Source: Enterococcus innesii
Lineage (GTDB): Bacteria; Bacillota; Bacilli; Lactobacillales; Enterococcaceae
NCBI GenBank assembly: GCA_018982785.1
Contig: JAHHEN010000004.1
Location: forward strand, 129,001-193,000
Length of the DNA: 64,000 bases
Reading direction: 5' to 3'
The notes beneath the pieces are model-generated. The model was not told the DNA's origin and did not search any database. It saw only the letters and a list, made by a program, of their open reading frames with translations. Every line of letters begins with the position of its first letter. The stretch's first letter is position 1. Made by a program: the position numbers and the translations under genes. Positions 36,863-45,509 of the stretch are shown one piece after another.

Positions 36863-37594
36863 ATGAAAAGTCCTTGGCGTTTTTTCTTTATTGTTGAAGC
36901 GCTCTTACTGCTTTTTGCGGTATGGCAAATTTTATCTAATCCGCCATTATTATTTTTATTAATACTTGGTGTGACGTGCTTGGTCCTTGTGAACCGAAGT
37001 GAGCGCAAGAGCAATTTTAAAAATTTCTTGATGGTCTCAAGTTCCATTGCTATTTTGATCAGTTTATTAAATAGTCCAGCACTGTGGCTGATGCTGATTT
37101 TTGCGATTTTATTTATTGGTTTAAAAGGAGTCGAGATTACCGGAATCGACTTAACTAAAAATTCATTCTGGCGCAAAAAACAAATGATTATCGTTGAAAC
37201 TGAAGAACCCAAAGTTGATCATACGCTGAAACAAAAGCAGCAATGGTTAGGCAATGAACGGATCGGCAGTCAAGTCTATGAATGGGACGATATCAATTTA
37301 GATATCTTGACGGGAGACACTTTCATCGATCTAGGCAACACTTTATTGCCTAAGAAAGAAAACGTCGTTATCGTACGAAAAGGCTTTGGTAGAACTCGTA
37401 TTTTAGTGCCTGCTGGCATAGCGATCAAATTAGAGCACAGTACTTTTATTGGCTCCGTTATCTTTGAAGGCGAAGAAACGAGCTTGAAAAATGAAAAAGT
37501 GACGATTTACAGCCCGGATTATGGCGAAAATAGTCGGCGTTTGAAAATCTTAACGAATACCCTTGTTGGTGATGTTGAGGTGATTCGGGTATGA
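36863..37594 (+). CDS. liaF: LiaF-type envelope-stress regulator
   Basis: A 243-residue membrane protein with about four helices in the first 95 residues and a C-terminal soluble domain of the LiaF kind (WDDINLDILTGDTFIDLGNT, then VRKGFGRTRILVPAGIA). In Firmicutes LiaF holds the LiaS kinase inactive until cell-wall antibiotics or membrane damage occur. RBS AGGAGGAG precedes the ATG. The liaS ATG overlaps its stop (ATGA). Mutations in this system alter daptomycin response in enterococci. Confidence 0.92.
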   Translation: MKSPWRFFFIVEALLLLFAVWQILSNPPLLFLLILGVTCLVLVNRSERKSNFKNFLMVSSSIAILISLLNSPALWLMLIFAILFIGLKGVEITGIDLTKNSFWRKKQMIIVETEEPKVDHTLKQKQQWLGNERIGSQVYEWDDINLDILTGDTFIDLGNTLLPKKENVVIVRKGFGRTRILVPAGIAIKLEHSTFIGSVIFEGEETSLKNEKVTIYSPDYGENSRRLKILTNTLVGDVEVIRV

Positions 37595-38657
37595 TTGGAA
37601 AATTTTCAAGAGGCATGATCGCTTTTTACGCAGGATTAGCAAGTTTTTTCACCATGATATTGATGCTGTTTTCCTATTTGTATGCCAGTGGGAAAAATAA
37701 TTGGCTGATAGAAGTCTTTCAAATCAAACTCTTTTTTATCCCAATCGTCTTTCACTTACTTGTAATATCTGCATTGATTGCTTTAGCTGTCTTTTTACTG
37801 ATTTCTTTTTTTCGCAACCGTCAATACGGTCCGGTGGAAGAAAAGCTAAGACTGTTAGCCAGCGGCTATATCGATAGCCCTTTATTGGAAACAAAGATCC
37901 CACATGCGTCTGAAAACCATTTGATTGCGAATGTGGATCGTGATATTGCCAGTATCCAATCGAAGATGAAACAGATGTCGATGGAATTACAGCAATTGAA
38001 TGCGAAACCGCAGTTTGTTGATGGTCAGACGAAAGAAGAGTTTTAGAAGCAGAAAGGCAGCGTCTGGCTCGTGAACTGCACGACTCTGTTTCTCAACAGC
38101 TGTTTGCCGCCATGATGATGATGTCTGCACTGAATGAGCAAGCGATTCGAACAGATGCGCCAGAAAGCCAAAAGAAACAGTTAGCTATGGTCACAGACAT
38201 TATCAATGCTTCGCAATCTGAAATGCGGGCGCTCTTGCTTCATCTACGACCTGTAACTTTGGAAGGGAAGAGTCTAAAGCAAGGAATCGAGCAATTGTTA
38301 AAGGAATTAGAGACCAAAATCAAAATTCTATTGACTTGGGATATTGAAGACTTTACGATGCCTAGTTCGATTGAAGATCAACTCTTTCGCGTGATCCAAG
38401 AACTCTTGTCTAATACACTGCGTCACGCGAAAGCTGATGAGTTAGAAGTATACTTGCATCGCATCGATAATAACGTGTTATTGCGGGTGATCGATGACGG
38501 AGTTGGCTTTGATCCCCAAGATCAAAAGGCCGGCAGCTATGGCTTGATGAATATCCGAGAACGTGTAAGTGCTGTTGGCGGAACGTTGAAAATTATTAGT
38601 TTTAAAAATCAAGGAACCAGTATTGAAATCAAAGTTCCACTGTTGAAGGAGGCATAA
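37591..38657 (+). CDS. liaS: LiaS-type sensor histidine kinase, frame broken near 38040
   Basis: About 355 residues once repaired. Two membrane helices (about 10-30 and 45-70) flank a very short outside loop, as in intramembrane-sensing kinases. The first frame stops at 38044. The -1 frame reads VLEAERQRLARELHDSVSQQL, containing the phosphorylated His of the HisKA_3 domain, and continues to the HATPase domain with IDDGVGFDP and GSYGLMNIRERV. One base appears missing before the His box. As given, the protein would lose its catalytic half. It is followed at once by liaR. Confidence 0.88.
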
Positions 38658-38660
38658 CGT

Positions 38661-39290
38661 ATGATTAAAGTGTTGTTAGTTGATGACCATGAAATGGTTC
38701 GTCTAGGGGTCTCTTCTTATCTATCAATTCAAGACGATATAGAAGTAATTGGGGAAGCGGAAAATGGTCGAGTCGGGTATGAAAAGGCATTGGAATTACG
38801 TCCAGATGTGATTTTGATGGATTTGGTTATGGATGAAATGGATGGGATCGAATCTACGAAATTGATTTTAAATGATTGGCCAGAAGCAAAAATCATCATT
38901 GTCACTAGTTTTATTGATGACGAGAAAGTCTATCCTGCAATTGAAGCGGGTGCGGCCGGTTACCTGTTAAAGACGTCTACTGCTCATGAGATTGCGGAAG
39001 CCATTCGTGCAACCCAGCGAGGAGAGCGGGTCTTAGAACCCGAAGTCACCACGAAAATGATGGATCGTTTGACGAATCGGACACCAATCCTACATGAAGA
39101 TTTGACCAATCGGGAACAAGAAGTGTTACTGTTGATCGCTGAAGGAAAGAGCAACCAAGAGATTGCGGATTCACTCTTCATTACGCTGAAAACAGTGAAG
39201 ACACATGTGTCAAACATCTTATCAAAATTAGAAGTAGAAGATCGTACACAAGCTACGATATATGCTTTTAAACATGGCTTGATAAAATAA
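38661..39290 (+). CDS. liaR: LiaR-type response regulator (NarL family)
   Basis: A 209-residue regulator. The receiver domain (1-120) has the acidic pocket in LLVDDHE, phospho-Asp in [13 protein letters not shown] (about residue 54) and the Lys of YLLKTS (about 104). The C-terminal LuxR-type HTH reads [27 protein letters not shown] and [12 protein letters not shown]. Phosphorylated LiaR activates envelope-defence genes. GAAGGAGG precedes the ATG. It ends the liaFSR unit before a terminator. Confidence 0.95.
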   Translation: MIKVLLVDDHEMVRLGVSSYLSIQDDIEVIGEAENGRVGYEKALELRPDVILMDLVMDEMDGIESTKLILNDWPEAKIIIVTSFIDDEKVYPAIEAGAAGYLLKTSTAHEIAEAIRATQRGERVLEPEVTTKMMDRLTNRTPILHEDLTNREQEVLLLIAEGKSNQEIADSLFITLKTVKTHVSNILSKLEVEDRTQATIYAFKHGLIK

Positions 39291-39305
39291 AATCTTAATA
39301 ATCAT

Positions 39306-39335
39306 ACCTCCTCATGGCAAGCAGGGGAGGTTTTT
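39306..39335 (+). terminator. Terminator after liaR
   Basis: ACCTCC (39306-39311) pairs with GGAGGT (39326-39331), followed by TTTTG. A TATACT box sits immediately after it and may start the next gene. Confidence 0.6.
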
Positions 39336-39377
39336 GTTATACTAAATAATGATCTGGCAAACAAAGGAGCGTTTGTG

Positions 39378-40043
39378 GTGAAGCAAAATTATGCAATTAT
39401 TGGATTAGGTCGTTTCGGTGGAAGTATTTGTCGTACGTTGATTGAATCAGGTCAAGAAGTGTTGGCAATCGATAGCAACGAAGATCGTGTCAATGAATAC
39501 ATGAATATCGCCACCCATGCGGTGGTCGGGAACGCACAAGATGAGATGACGTTGCGTTCATTGGGTATCCGTAACTTTGACCATGTCATTGTTGCGATAG
39601 GTGAAGATATTCAAGCCAGTATATTGGTCACACTGATGGTTAAAGAAATGGGTGTTCCTAATATCTTAGCCAAAGCCCAAAACGAATACCATGCCCGTGT
39701 ACTGGAAAAACTCGGCGCAGACCGTGTCGTCCATCCTGAACGTGATATGGGGATTCGCATCGCCCATAATCTAGTTTCCAAAAATATCTTAGATTATATT
39801 GAACTATCTGACGAATTTTCTTTAGCAGAGATTCGCGTGTCCAATCCACGCTTTTTCAATAAATCCCTGATTGAGCTGAATTTTCGACAAAAGTATGGTC
39901 TGACAGTCGTTGCGATTCGTCGTGGACCAGGACAAGTGATCGTTTCGCCTGATGCAGAGGCAATCGTGCGTGAAAATGACAATTTACTCGTGATCGGCAA
40001 TACAGATGATGTAGATATACTCGATGAACATATGAATGATTAG
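39378..40043 (+). CDS. Potassium uptake regulatory subunit (KtrA/KtrC, TrkA-N and TrkA-C)
   Basis: A 221-residue RCK protein. The N-terminal Rossmann domain starts YAIIGLGRFGGSICRTL (dinucleotide site GxGxxG) with an acidic residue in LAIDSNEDRV. The TrkA-C domain covers about 135-220 and binds small ligands such as c-di-AMP in Firmicutes. It gates a Ktr-type K+ channel whose membrane subunit is not in this window. The GTG at 39378 is preferred over the GTG three bases earlier for spacing from AAAGGAGC. Confidence 0.9.
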   Translation: MKQNYAIIGLGRFGGSICRTLIESGQEVLAIDSNEDRVNEYMNIATHAVVGNAQDEMTLRSLGIRNFDHVIVAIGEDIQASILVTLMVKEMGVPNILAKAQNEYHARVLEKLGADRVVHPERDMGIRIAHNLVSKNILDYIELSDEFSLAEIRVSNPRFFNKSLIELNFRQKYGLTVVAIRRGPGQVIVSPDAEAIVRENDNLLVIGNTDDVDILDEHMND

Positions 40044-40054
40044 GAGTGAAGAAA

Positions 40055-40354
40055 ATGAACTTAACAATAAGTCCTGAAGCAATGCAATGGTTCAAAAAAG
40101 AGTTGGTGGTAGACCAAGGAAGCGGGATTCGTTTTTTTGGAAAAATTTATGGAAAGACACAAGTGCATGACGGATTTTCCGTGGGGATGTCAGTAGACAA
40201 ACCAGAACGTCCGATCGTTGAACAAACCATTGACGGCTTGCTTTTTTTTATTGATGAAGCGGATGAGTGGTTTTTCAAAGGCTATGATCTGACAGTTGAT
40301 TATGATCAAACGTTAGATGAACCCAAGTATGATTTTAGTGAAGAGAAAAAATAA
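40055..40354 (+). CDS. HesB/IscA-fold protein without cysteines
   Basis: A 99-residue protein of the HesB-like YneR/YfhF type. It starts LTISPEAMQWFKKEL and shows the beta-rich core of the A-type iron-sulfur carrier fold. It has no Cys, so it cannot hold a cluster in the usual way. Function unknown. The ATG at 40055 is chosen because TAGGAG is eight bases upstream; an earlier GTG at 40046 overlaps the RBS. It follows the Ktr gene closely, suggesting cotranscription. Confidence 0.8.
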   Translation: MNLTISPEAMQWFKKELVVDQGSGIRFFGKIYGKTQVHDGFSVGMSVDKPERPIVEQTIDGLLFFIDEADEWFFKGYDLTVDYDQTLDEPKYDFSEEKK

Positions 40355-40355
40355 T

Positions 40356-40387
40356 GTGGAATCGGTCACAGCTGACCGGCTTCCCAC
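40356..40387 (+). repeat. Inverted repeat between the HesB-like gene and the GT2 gene
   Basis: CGGTCA (40363-40368), loop CAGC, TGACCG (40373-40378), extended outward by GTGG/CCAC. There is no T tract, so it is not an obvious terminator. It could be an mRNA hairpin that shapes expression of the GT2 gene. Confidence 0.45.
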
Positions 40388-40411
40388 GATTGGCTCTAGG
40401 AGATGAAACCG

Positions 40412-41356
40412 ATGTTATCAATTGTTGTACCTTGTTTTAATGAAGAGGCGAGCTTGCCGATATTCTTTGAGGAAACAGAAAAAGTGAAGAGACAATTAAA
40501 TATGCCCTTTGAATATATTTTTGTCAATGATGGCTCTTCAGATCAAACACTACCTGTTTTAAGAGAGTTATATCGTGCCCACCCCGACAGTGTTCGCTAT
40601 TTATCTTTTTCGAGAAACTTTGGCAAAGAAGCGGCACTTTATGCAGGCTTACAAGCGGCGAAAGGCGATTTTGTCACTGTGATGGACGCAGATCTACAAG
40701 ACCCGCCGTCATTACTACCTGAAATGTTTGCTTTGCTAAGAAGTAAACCAGAGCTTGACTGTGTGGGGACGAGACGTGCCGATAGAAAAGGTGAGCCAAA
40801 GATTCGCAGTTTTTTTTCGAACTCGTTCTATAACATCATCAACAAAATTGCCGATACTGAAATGGTAAATGGTGCGCGAGATTTTCGCTTGATGCGCCGT
40901 AATATGGTAGATGCCGTTTTACAACTGTCTGAATACAATCGCTTTTCCAAAGGGATCTTCAGTTGGGTCGGCTTTGATACAGAATACATCGCCTATGAGA
41001 ACCGGGAACGAGTCGCTGGTGAGACATCGTGGTCATTTTGGAAACTATTTCAATATTCGATCGACGGTATCGTCAACTTTTCGGATACCCCTCTGAACAT
41101 TGCTTCTTTTATTGGGGCACTTTCTTGCCTGGGATCTCTGATTGCTTTGGTATTTATTGTGATCAGAACCTTTATTTTTGGAGATCCGACATCAGGATGG
41201 CCTTCCATGGTCAGTATCTTCTTATTCGTTGGTGGGTTACAATTACTTTGTTTAGGGATCATCGGAAAGTATATCGGAAAAATTTTCTTAGAAACTAAAA
41301 ATAGACCCTTGTATTTTTTGAAAGAAACCGAAGAGGATCAAGAAAAACCAAAATAA
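40412..41356 (+). CDS. GtrB/CsbB-like polyprenol-phosphate glycosyltransferase (GT2)
   Basis: A 314-residue GT2 enzyme. It has LSIVVPCFNEEASL at the start, VNDGSSDQT (about 38), FSRNFGKEAALYAGL (about 67-81) and VMDADLQDPPSLLPEM (about 92-107) for the metal site, then two C-terminal membrane helices (about 225-285). The family loads glucose or GlcNAc onto undecaprenyl phosphate for later transfer outside. The start at 40412 is preferred because TAGGAG overlaps the ATG at 40403. A GtrA flippase-like gene lies at 43911. Confidence 0.9.
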   Translation: MLSIVVPCFNEEASLPIFFEETEKVKRQLNMPFEYIFVNDGSSDQTLPVLRELYRAHPDSVRYLSFSRNFGKEAALYAGLQAAKGDFVTVMDADLQDPPSLLPEMFALLRSKPELDCVGTRRADRKGEPKIRSFFSNSFYNIINKIADTEMVNGARDFRLMRRNMVDAVLQLSEYNRFSKGIFSWVGFDTEYIAYENRERVAGETSWSFWKLFQYSIDGIVNFSDTPLNIASFIGALSCLGSLIALVFIVIRTFIFGDPTSGWPSMVSIFLFVGGLQLLCLGIIGKYIGKIFLETKNRPLYFLKETEEDQEKPK

Positions 41357-41403
41357 AAAAAGTGTACAAGTTGAAGAGGTCCCTTCAATTGTACACTTTT
41401 TTT
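41355..41403. terminator. Bidirectional terminator between the GT2 gene and the dehydrogenase
   Basis: AAAAAAAGTGTACAA and TTGTACACTTTTTTT pair perfectly, extended by an imperfect GTTGAAG/CTTCAA segment. It serves two convergent genes. Confidence 0.85.
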
Positions 41404-41417
41404 GCGGAAAGAATTTG

Positions 41418-42361
41418 TTAGTAGCCTTTATCCAAGTTTATCTCATTTTTTACAAGTTCTTGATTCGCCAAAAATTGTTGGAGATTCGCTAAGAAAATGG
41501 CCATAAATGCCTTTTGAAAATGGGGCGTGTGCCCTGAGATATGGGGGGTTATCATAAGGTTTTCGATGTGCCATAACGGATCATTTTCGGGCAATGGCTC
41601 TTCTTCAAAAACATCCAGTGCGGCAAATGCCAGCTGCTTTTTTCTAGGGCTTTTGCTAATGCAGCGGTATCCACACTAGGCCCACGGCCGACATTATAAA
41701 AGGAAGCACTAGGTTTCATTTGGGCAAAAAAAGCTGCATCATACAAGTGAGTGGTTTCTTCCGTCAGAGGAAGGATGTTGATGACGCAATCGGCGGTTTT
41801 TGCGCAAGCGTGTAAGTCAGATAACGCAAACGTTTTTTCAAAACCTGTCGCGTCATGCCCGCTAGTATTGATACCAATGGGACTTACACCAAAAAAGGTC
41901 AATGCTTGAGCTAACTTTTGACCAATTTGTCCCGTACCAACGATCAAAATTTCTTGGTCCGACAATTTTGTATAGGGAATCGTATTCGGTGACCATTGCT
42001 GTTTTCTTTGTTGTTGGATTGCTTGGAAAATTCCGCGGTTTTCCATAAATAGTAGAGCCAATAAATGGTCTGTAATCGATTCGGCATGGATGCCGCTGCC
42101 ATTAGATAAGCGAATGCCGTAATTCGCAAACTCTTTTAAGGGTAAGGTGTCTACGCCAGCTGAAATTGATTGGACCCATTTCAAATTTGTTTTCTCCGTT
42201 AGCAGGTAGTCCTTCCATTCTGGCTTCCAACCGATGGTGATTTCTACTTGTGACCAATCAATTGCTTGGTCCTTTGTGTACACAAGAAATTGATAGTCTT
42301 TTTCGATTTGTTTCACGTATGTGTCGCGAAACTCTCGAGTGGCTAAGATTATTTTTTTCAT
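41418..42361 (-). CDS. D-2-hydroxyacid dehydrogenase family protein, frame broken at 41638-41643
   Basis: About 314 residues once repaired. It begins MKKIILATREF after AAAAGGAGGC on the minus strand. The NAD-binding motif is IVGTGQIGQKLAQAL (about 140-154). Catalytic-domain segments include NGSGIHAESITDHLLALLF and YNVGRGPSVDTAAL. The frame breaks at six T on the plus strand (A run in the gene). The -1 frame reads KQLAFAALDVFEEEPLPE, with the conserved DVFEEEPLP, then HISGHTP and stop at 41418. One base is probably missing. Substrate unknown; phosphoglycerate-dehydrogenase-like. Confidence 0.85.
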
Positions 42362-42401
42362 TGCCAAGCCTCCTTTTAACTTAAGTGTAGCAAAGAATGA
42401 G

Positions 42402-42431
42402 AAAAAACCATGCTCAAGGAATTGAACATGG
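42402..42431 (-). terminator. Terminator of the DUF1189 gene
   Basis: On the minus strand CCATGTTCAA pairs with TTGAGCATGG (one G-U pair) around loop TTCC, followed by six T. Confidence 0.75.
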
Positions 42432-42437
42432 CATAGA

Positions 42438-43247
42438 TCAGGTTTTAAACTGAATTTTTGGAGAATGTTTAACCCCTTGTGTGAATAAGAATAAAGAACC
42501 AAATAAAATAAAGGTAGTTGCATCGAAGGAAGGCAATAGTAGTTGTACGATTACACTAATAAGCGTAGGCAATGCAGCACTTACGATCAGAATCTTTAAA
42601 TTTTCAAAGAAAGTATAGGAGAATCGTTTTAATCTTGTATAGATCGTTGCAATAAAGGTCCCCATCACTAAGGTGATCAACAAGCTGACAAATGATGGAT
42701 ACAATGCAACAAAAAAGACAATAAGTTTGATTAGCCAGGGGATCGCTTGGTTTGATAGCGCTTCTCGAATCGCCTGACCGTTAAGATTGCGCAGCGCAGG
42801 CTCACTGTAATCAAATTCTAATTGATTAGAATCTAACATTGACGTCGATAAGCCAGAAGAGGGGATACGGATGACCAGCTGATCTTTTAACAAGGCAACA
42901 GCGATGACAGAGCCAGTGACATCAGATGCAATATCTGCTGGCGTACGGTTGCCATCTGGATCGAAAGTAAAGATGATCGAATCGGTTTGATAAATGAAAC
43001 CTTGCGTACCCGGCGTTGTAGCAAGCTTGCCATTTTCGATTGTAAAATCTGGGATCGATTCTCCAATTTTTTGTCCGTCTGCTTGCACATCGCGAAAGAC
43101 ACCTAATACATTGATGGTCATCGGTACCGCGATAAGCACGGAGGCGCTTAATAGAAAAACGATTACTTTGGAAAATTCTGCTTTTTTGACAAATTTTAAA
43201 TCAGGTATTCGGAAAAAAGCAATTTTAAATAGTTGGACGATAGTCAT
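42438..43247 (-). CDS. DUF1189 family membrane protein
   Basis: A 269-residue protein with one N-terminal helix (about 27-48), an extracellular domain (about 50-165) and four to five helices after residue 165. The architecture and VQLFKIAFFRIPDLKFVKK start match DUF1189. Members near MalA in streptococci gave rise to annotations linked to maltose, but function is unproven. AAGGAG lies upstream of the ATG on the minus strand. It is a separate unit from the dehydrogenase. Confidence 0.85.
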   Translation of the reverse strand: MTIVQLFKIAFFRIPDLKFVKKAEFSKVIVFLLSASVLIAVPMTINVLGVFRDVQADGQKIGESIPDFTIENGKLATTPGTQGFIYQTDSIIFTFDPDGNRTPADIASDVTGSVIAVALLKDQLVIRIPSSGLSTSMLDSNQLEFDYSEPALRNLNGQAIREALSNQAIPWLIKLIVFFVALYPSFVSLLITLVMGTFIATIYTRLKRFSYTFFENLKILIVSAALPTLISVIVQLLLPSFDATTFILFGSLFLFTQGVKHSPKIQFKT

Positions 43248-43379
43248 TTGCTGATGAACTCCTTTGTGGTATAACTAGAGTAATTGTAACGAAGGGTTCT
43301 TTGAATTACAAGGAATTCACAAAAAAAGAACCAATAATCGAATGAATGAATAAATAAAGAAATGAAAGTAGGCAAAAGA

Positions 43380-43800
43380 ATGCAAAAGTACAACGAATAC
43401 AAGCAGTTCTTGCAGCAAAAAAAGTTGTGGGAGCCGATTACGTATTTATTTTTTGGTGGATTAACGACTGTAGTCAACATTGTCGTCTACCTCGTTTTTC
43501 GTGAATGATTGAAATTCTACTATGATATATCAAATATTATTTTTAGTCTTCTTATATGTGATGGAAATTGATGTTACTTGAATTTTAATTGGACGTGTAA
43601 AAGCATGGATGAAGCTATTATAACAACAATTATCCAAAATGTTATCTCATTGACTTGACTGAGTTTGTCAAATTTTTATAAGGCGTTTTTTAGCTTTGTT
43701 ATTAAAATCATATCAACTATTTTTCTACTGTTTTAACAAAAATAATTGGATGGAAGTTGAGAAAATATTATAAGAAGCTCTCCAAGGTATTTATGAATGA
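43380..43800 (+). pseudogene. Decayed GtrA-family gene
   Basis: ATG 43380 gives 42 residues (QKKLWEPITYLFFGGLTTVVNI) very like the N-terminus of the intact gtrA at 43911, then TGA at 43506. Similarity resumes in frame (LKFYYDISNII), with the first TGA at a Trp position of the relative. It later reappears near 43655-43695 as LTEFVKFL with further stops, matching LVEFAKFIFYRVLSL. Several stops mean genuine decay rather than one sequencing error. The 3' boundary is approximate; the rest up to 43910 shows no gene. Confidence 0.75.
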
Positions 43801-43910
43801 ATGTAAAAAAAGTGAGAAAAAGATAAACTTATGAAAAAATTCGTATATTAATTACTTATAGGATATAATGTGATGTAGAAAAAAGCGTTAATATAATAGG
43901 AGTGTTCTTT

Positions 43911-44372
43911 TTGAAATTTTATTTAAGATTTAAAGAGGCTTTAGAAGAAAGAAAACTATGGAATCTTTTTATTTATCTTTTTTTTGGTGGTCTTGCAACG
44001 ATTGTTAATATTGTAACGTATTTTATTTGTATAGAATGGCTCTTTCTACACTATTTATTGGCAAATGGAATCTCTTGGGTAGCTTCCGTTTTATTTGCTT
44101 TTGTAACAAATAAACTATGGGTGTTCCATTCAAAGACAGAAGGTAAGCTAGAACTTTTAGTTGAATTTGCTAAGTTTATTTTTTATCGTGTCCTTTCCCT
44201 AGGGATGGATATGGGTGTGATGTATGTTATGATCGATTTAATGGATACAACGAACTTAACGGCAAAAATTATTACTCAAATCATTGTTGTCCTCGCTAAT
44301 TATTTATTTAGTAAATTCCTGATATTTAATCAGGTAAAAATAAAAAAAATTGAAGCAAATGATGAAAGGTAG
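43911..44372 (+). CDS. GtrA-like membrane protein (polyprenol-sugar flippase family)
   Basis: A 153-residue protein with four membrane helices. The signature is WNLFIYLFFGGLATIVNIVTYF (split by helices 1), then WVASVLFAFVTNKLWVF (about 55-71), the most conserved GtrA block. GtrA proteins are thought to flip undecaprenyl-phosphate sugar made by GtrB, used for teichoic acid or polysaccharide glycosylation (GtcA in Listeria). The TTG at 43911 is preferred, being eight bases after AGGAG; a GTG at 43902 overlaps it. A decayed copy lies upstream. Confidence 0.85.
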   Translation: MKFYLRFKEALEERKLWNLFIYLFFGGLATIVNIVTYFICIEWLFLHYLLANGISWVASVLFAFVTNKLWVFHSKTEGKLELLVEFAKFIFYRVLSLGMDMGVMYVMIDLMDTTNLTAKIITQIIVVLANYLFSKFLIFNQVKIKKIEANDER

Positions 44373-44384
44373 TAAGCATATTTT

Positions 44385-44413
44385 TTGAACAAAGTCTGAT
44401 AGTCTGATAAAGT
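44385..44413 (+). promoter_or_regulatory. Sigma-A promoter of sodA
   Basis: -35 TTGAAC (44385-44390), 17-base spacer, -10 TAAAGT (44408-44413), and the start codon 38 bases further. Confidence 0.55.
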
Positions 44414-44451
44414 TACTTATGTAAACATTATCATTGAGGAGGAATTTTTTT

Positions 44452-45057
44452 ATGACTTACACATTACCAGATTTACCTTATGCATACGATGCATTAGAAC
44501 CATACATCGACGAAGAAACGATGCATTTGCATCATGATAAACACCATAACACTTATGTAACAAACTTAAACGCAGCGATTGAAAAACACCCTCAATTAGG
44601 TGAAAAAACAGTTGAAGAATTATTAGCTGACTTTTCTTCTGTGCCAGAAGATATTCAAACAGCGGTTCGTAACAATGGCGGCGGCCATGCAAACCATACG
44701 TTCTTCTGGGAAATCTTAGGCCCAAATGCTGGAGGCGAACCTACTGGAGCCATCAAAGAGGCAATTGAAGAAACTTTTGGCAGCTTTGAAGACTTTAAAG
44801 AAGAATTTAAGACTGCTGCAACTGGACGTTTCGGTTCAGGTTGGGCATGGTTAGTCGTTAAAGATGGTAAACTAGCAATTACTTCAACAGCGAATCAAGA
44901 TTCACCATTGATGGATGGTCAAACACCTGTTTTAGGTTTAGATGTCTGGGAACATGCGTATTACTTAAAATATAAAAATGTTCGTCCAGATTACATCAAT
45001 GCCTTCTGGAGTGTTGTTAACTGGAATAAAGTGAACGAATATTTCGCAAAAGCTTAA
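44452..45057 (+). CDS. sodA: Superoxide dismutase, Mn/Fe family
   Basis: A 201-residue enzyme that converts superoxide to peroxide and oxygen. Metal ligands: His in MHLHHDKHH (about residue 27), His in NHTFFWEIL (about 81), Asp and His in [13 protein letters not shown] (about 163 and 167). The [11 protein letters not shown] and residues around the metal fit the manganese type. ATG 44452 behind GAGGAGG; an earlier TTG is rejected since it precedes the RBS. It is monocistronic, with its own terminator. Confidence 0.96.
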   Translation: MTYTLPDLPYAYDALEPYIDEETMHLHHDKHHNTYVTNLNAAIEKHPQLGEKTVEELLADFSSVPEDIQTAVRNNGGGHANHTFFWEILGPNAGGEPTGAIKEAIEETFGSFEDFKEEFKTAATGRFGSGWAWLVVKDGKLAITSTANQDSPLMDGQTPVLGLDVWEHAYYLKYKNVRPDYINAFWSVVNWNKVNEYFAKA

Positions 45058-45070
45058 TCAATCTATTAGG

Positions 45071-45099
45071 AAGAAGCCTGACTAAGGGCTTCTTTTTTT
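45071..45099 (+). terminator. Terminator of sodA
   Basis: 8-bp stem AAGAAGCC / GGCTTCTT with loop 45079-45086, then a T run. Confidence 0.85.
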
Positions 45100-45122
45100 G
45101 TTGACAGGAAGAAATTTCGTTA

Positions 45123-45151
45123 TTGCTAACGCTTACATTTTCCGCTATAAT
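45123..45151 (+). promoter_or_regulatory. Sigma-A promoter of the second cold-shock gene
   Basis: -35 TTGCTA (45123-45128), 17-base spacer, -10 TATAAT (45146-45151). A small CGAC-GGAATC-GTCG hairpin sits at the start of the predicted mRNA. Confidence 0.75.
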
Positions 45152-45199
45152 GAAATCGACGGAATCGTCGGATTATAATTATTGGAGGCTTTACACACT

Positions 45200-45400
45200 A
45201 TGGAACACGGGAAAGTAAAATGGTTCAACAACGAAAAAGGATTTGGTTTTATTACAGTTGACGGGGGCGATGATGTATTTGTTCACTTCTCTGCGATTCA
45301 AGGAGACGGTTTTAAATCACTTGAAGAAGGACAAGAAGTTGAATTTACGATCGTTGAAGGTGCTCGCGGACCGCAGGCAGCGGAAGTAACCAAAGTCTAA
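45200..45400 (+). CDS. Cold-shock protein (CspA family), second copy
   Basis: A 66-residue cold-shock-domain protein. KGFGFITV and [10 protein letters not shown] motifs are present, and the protein is closely similar to the copy at 13415. The ATG at 45200 with TTGGAGG at 45182-45188 gives the family start [10 protein letters not shown]. The leader is much shorter than in the first copy, so the two may respond differently. The terminator follows at 45408. Confidence 0.95.
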   Translation: MEHGKVKWFNNEKGFGFITVDGGDDVFVHFSAIQGDGFKSLEEGQEVEFTIVEGARGPQAAEVTKV

Positions 45401-45407
45401 ATCAGAA

Positions 45408-45438
45408 CAAAAAAGCTGAGGGAGTACTCAGCTTTTTT
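45408..45438 (+). terminator. Terminator of the second cold-shock gene
   Basis: Perfect stem AAAAAAGCTGAG / CTCAGCTTTTTT with a six-base loop GGAGTA. Confidence 0.88.
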
Positions 45439-45509
45439 AATTTGCTATTTCTTTTCATATTTGGTATCTTCAATACATTAGTAAGACTAGGAAGCGAAGA
45501 GGGATAAGA

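Noticed and set aside
43244-43480. A 78-codon minus-strand frame before the DUF1189 gene
   Set aside because: It overlaps the DUF1189 promoter region and the gtrA remnant on the other strand, with no RBS; the plus-strand GtrA similarity explains the region better.
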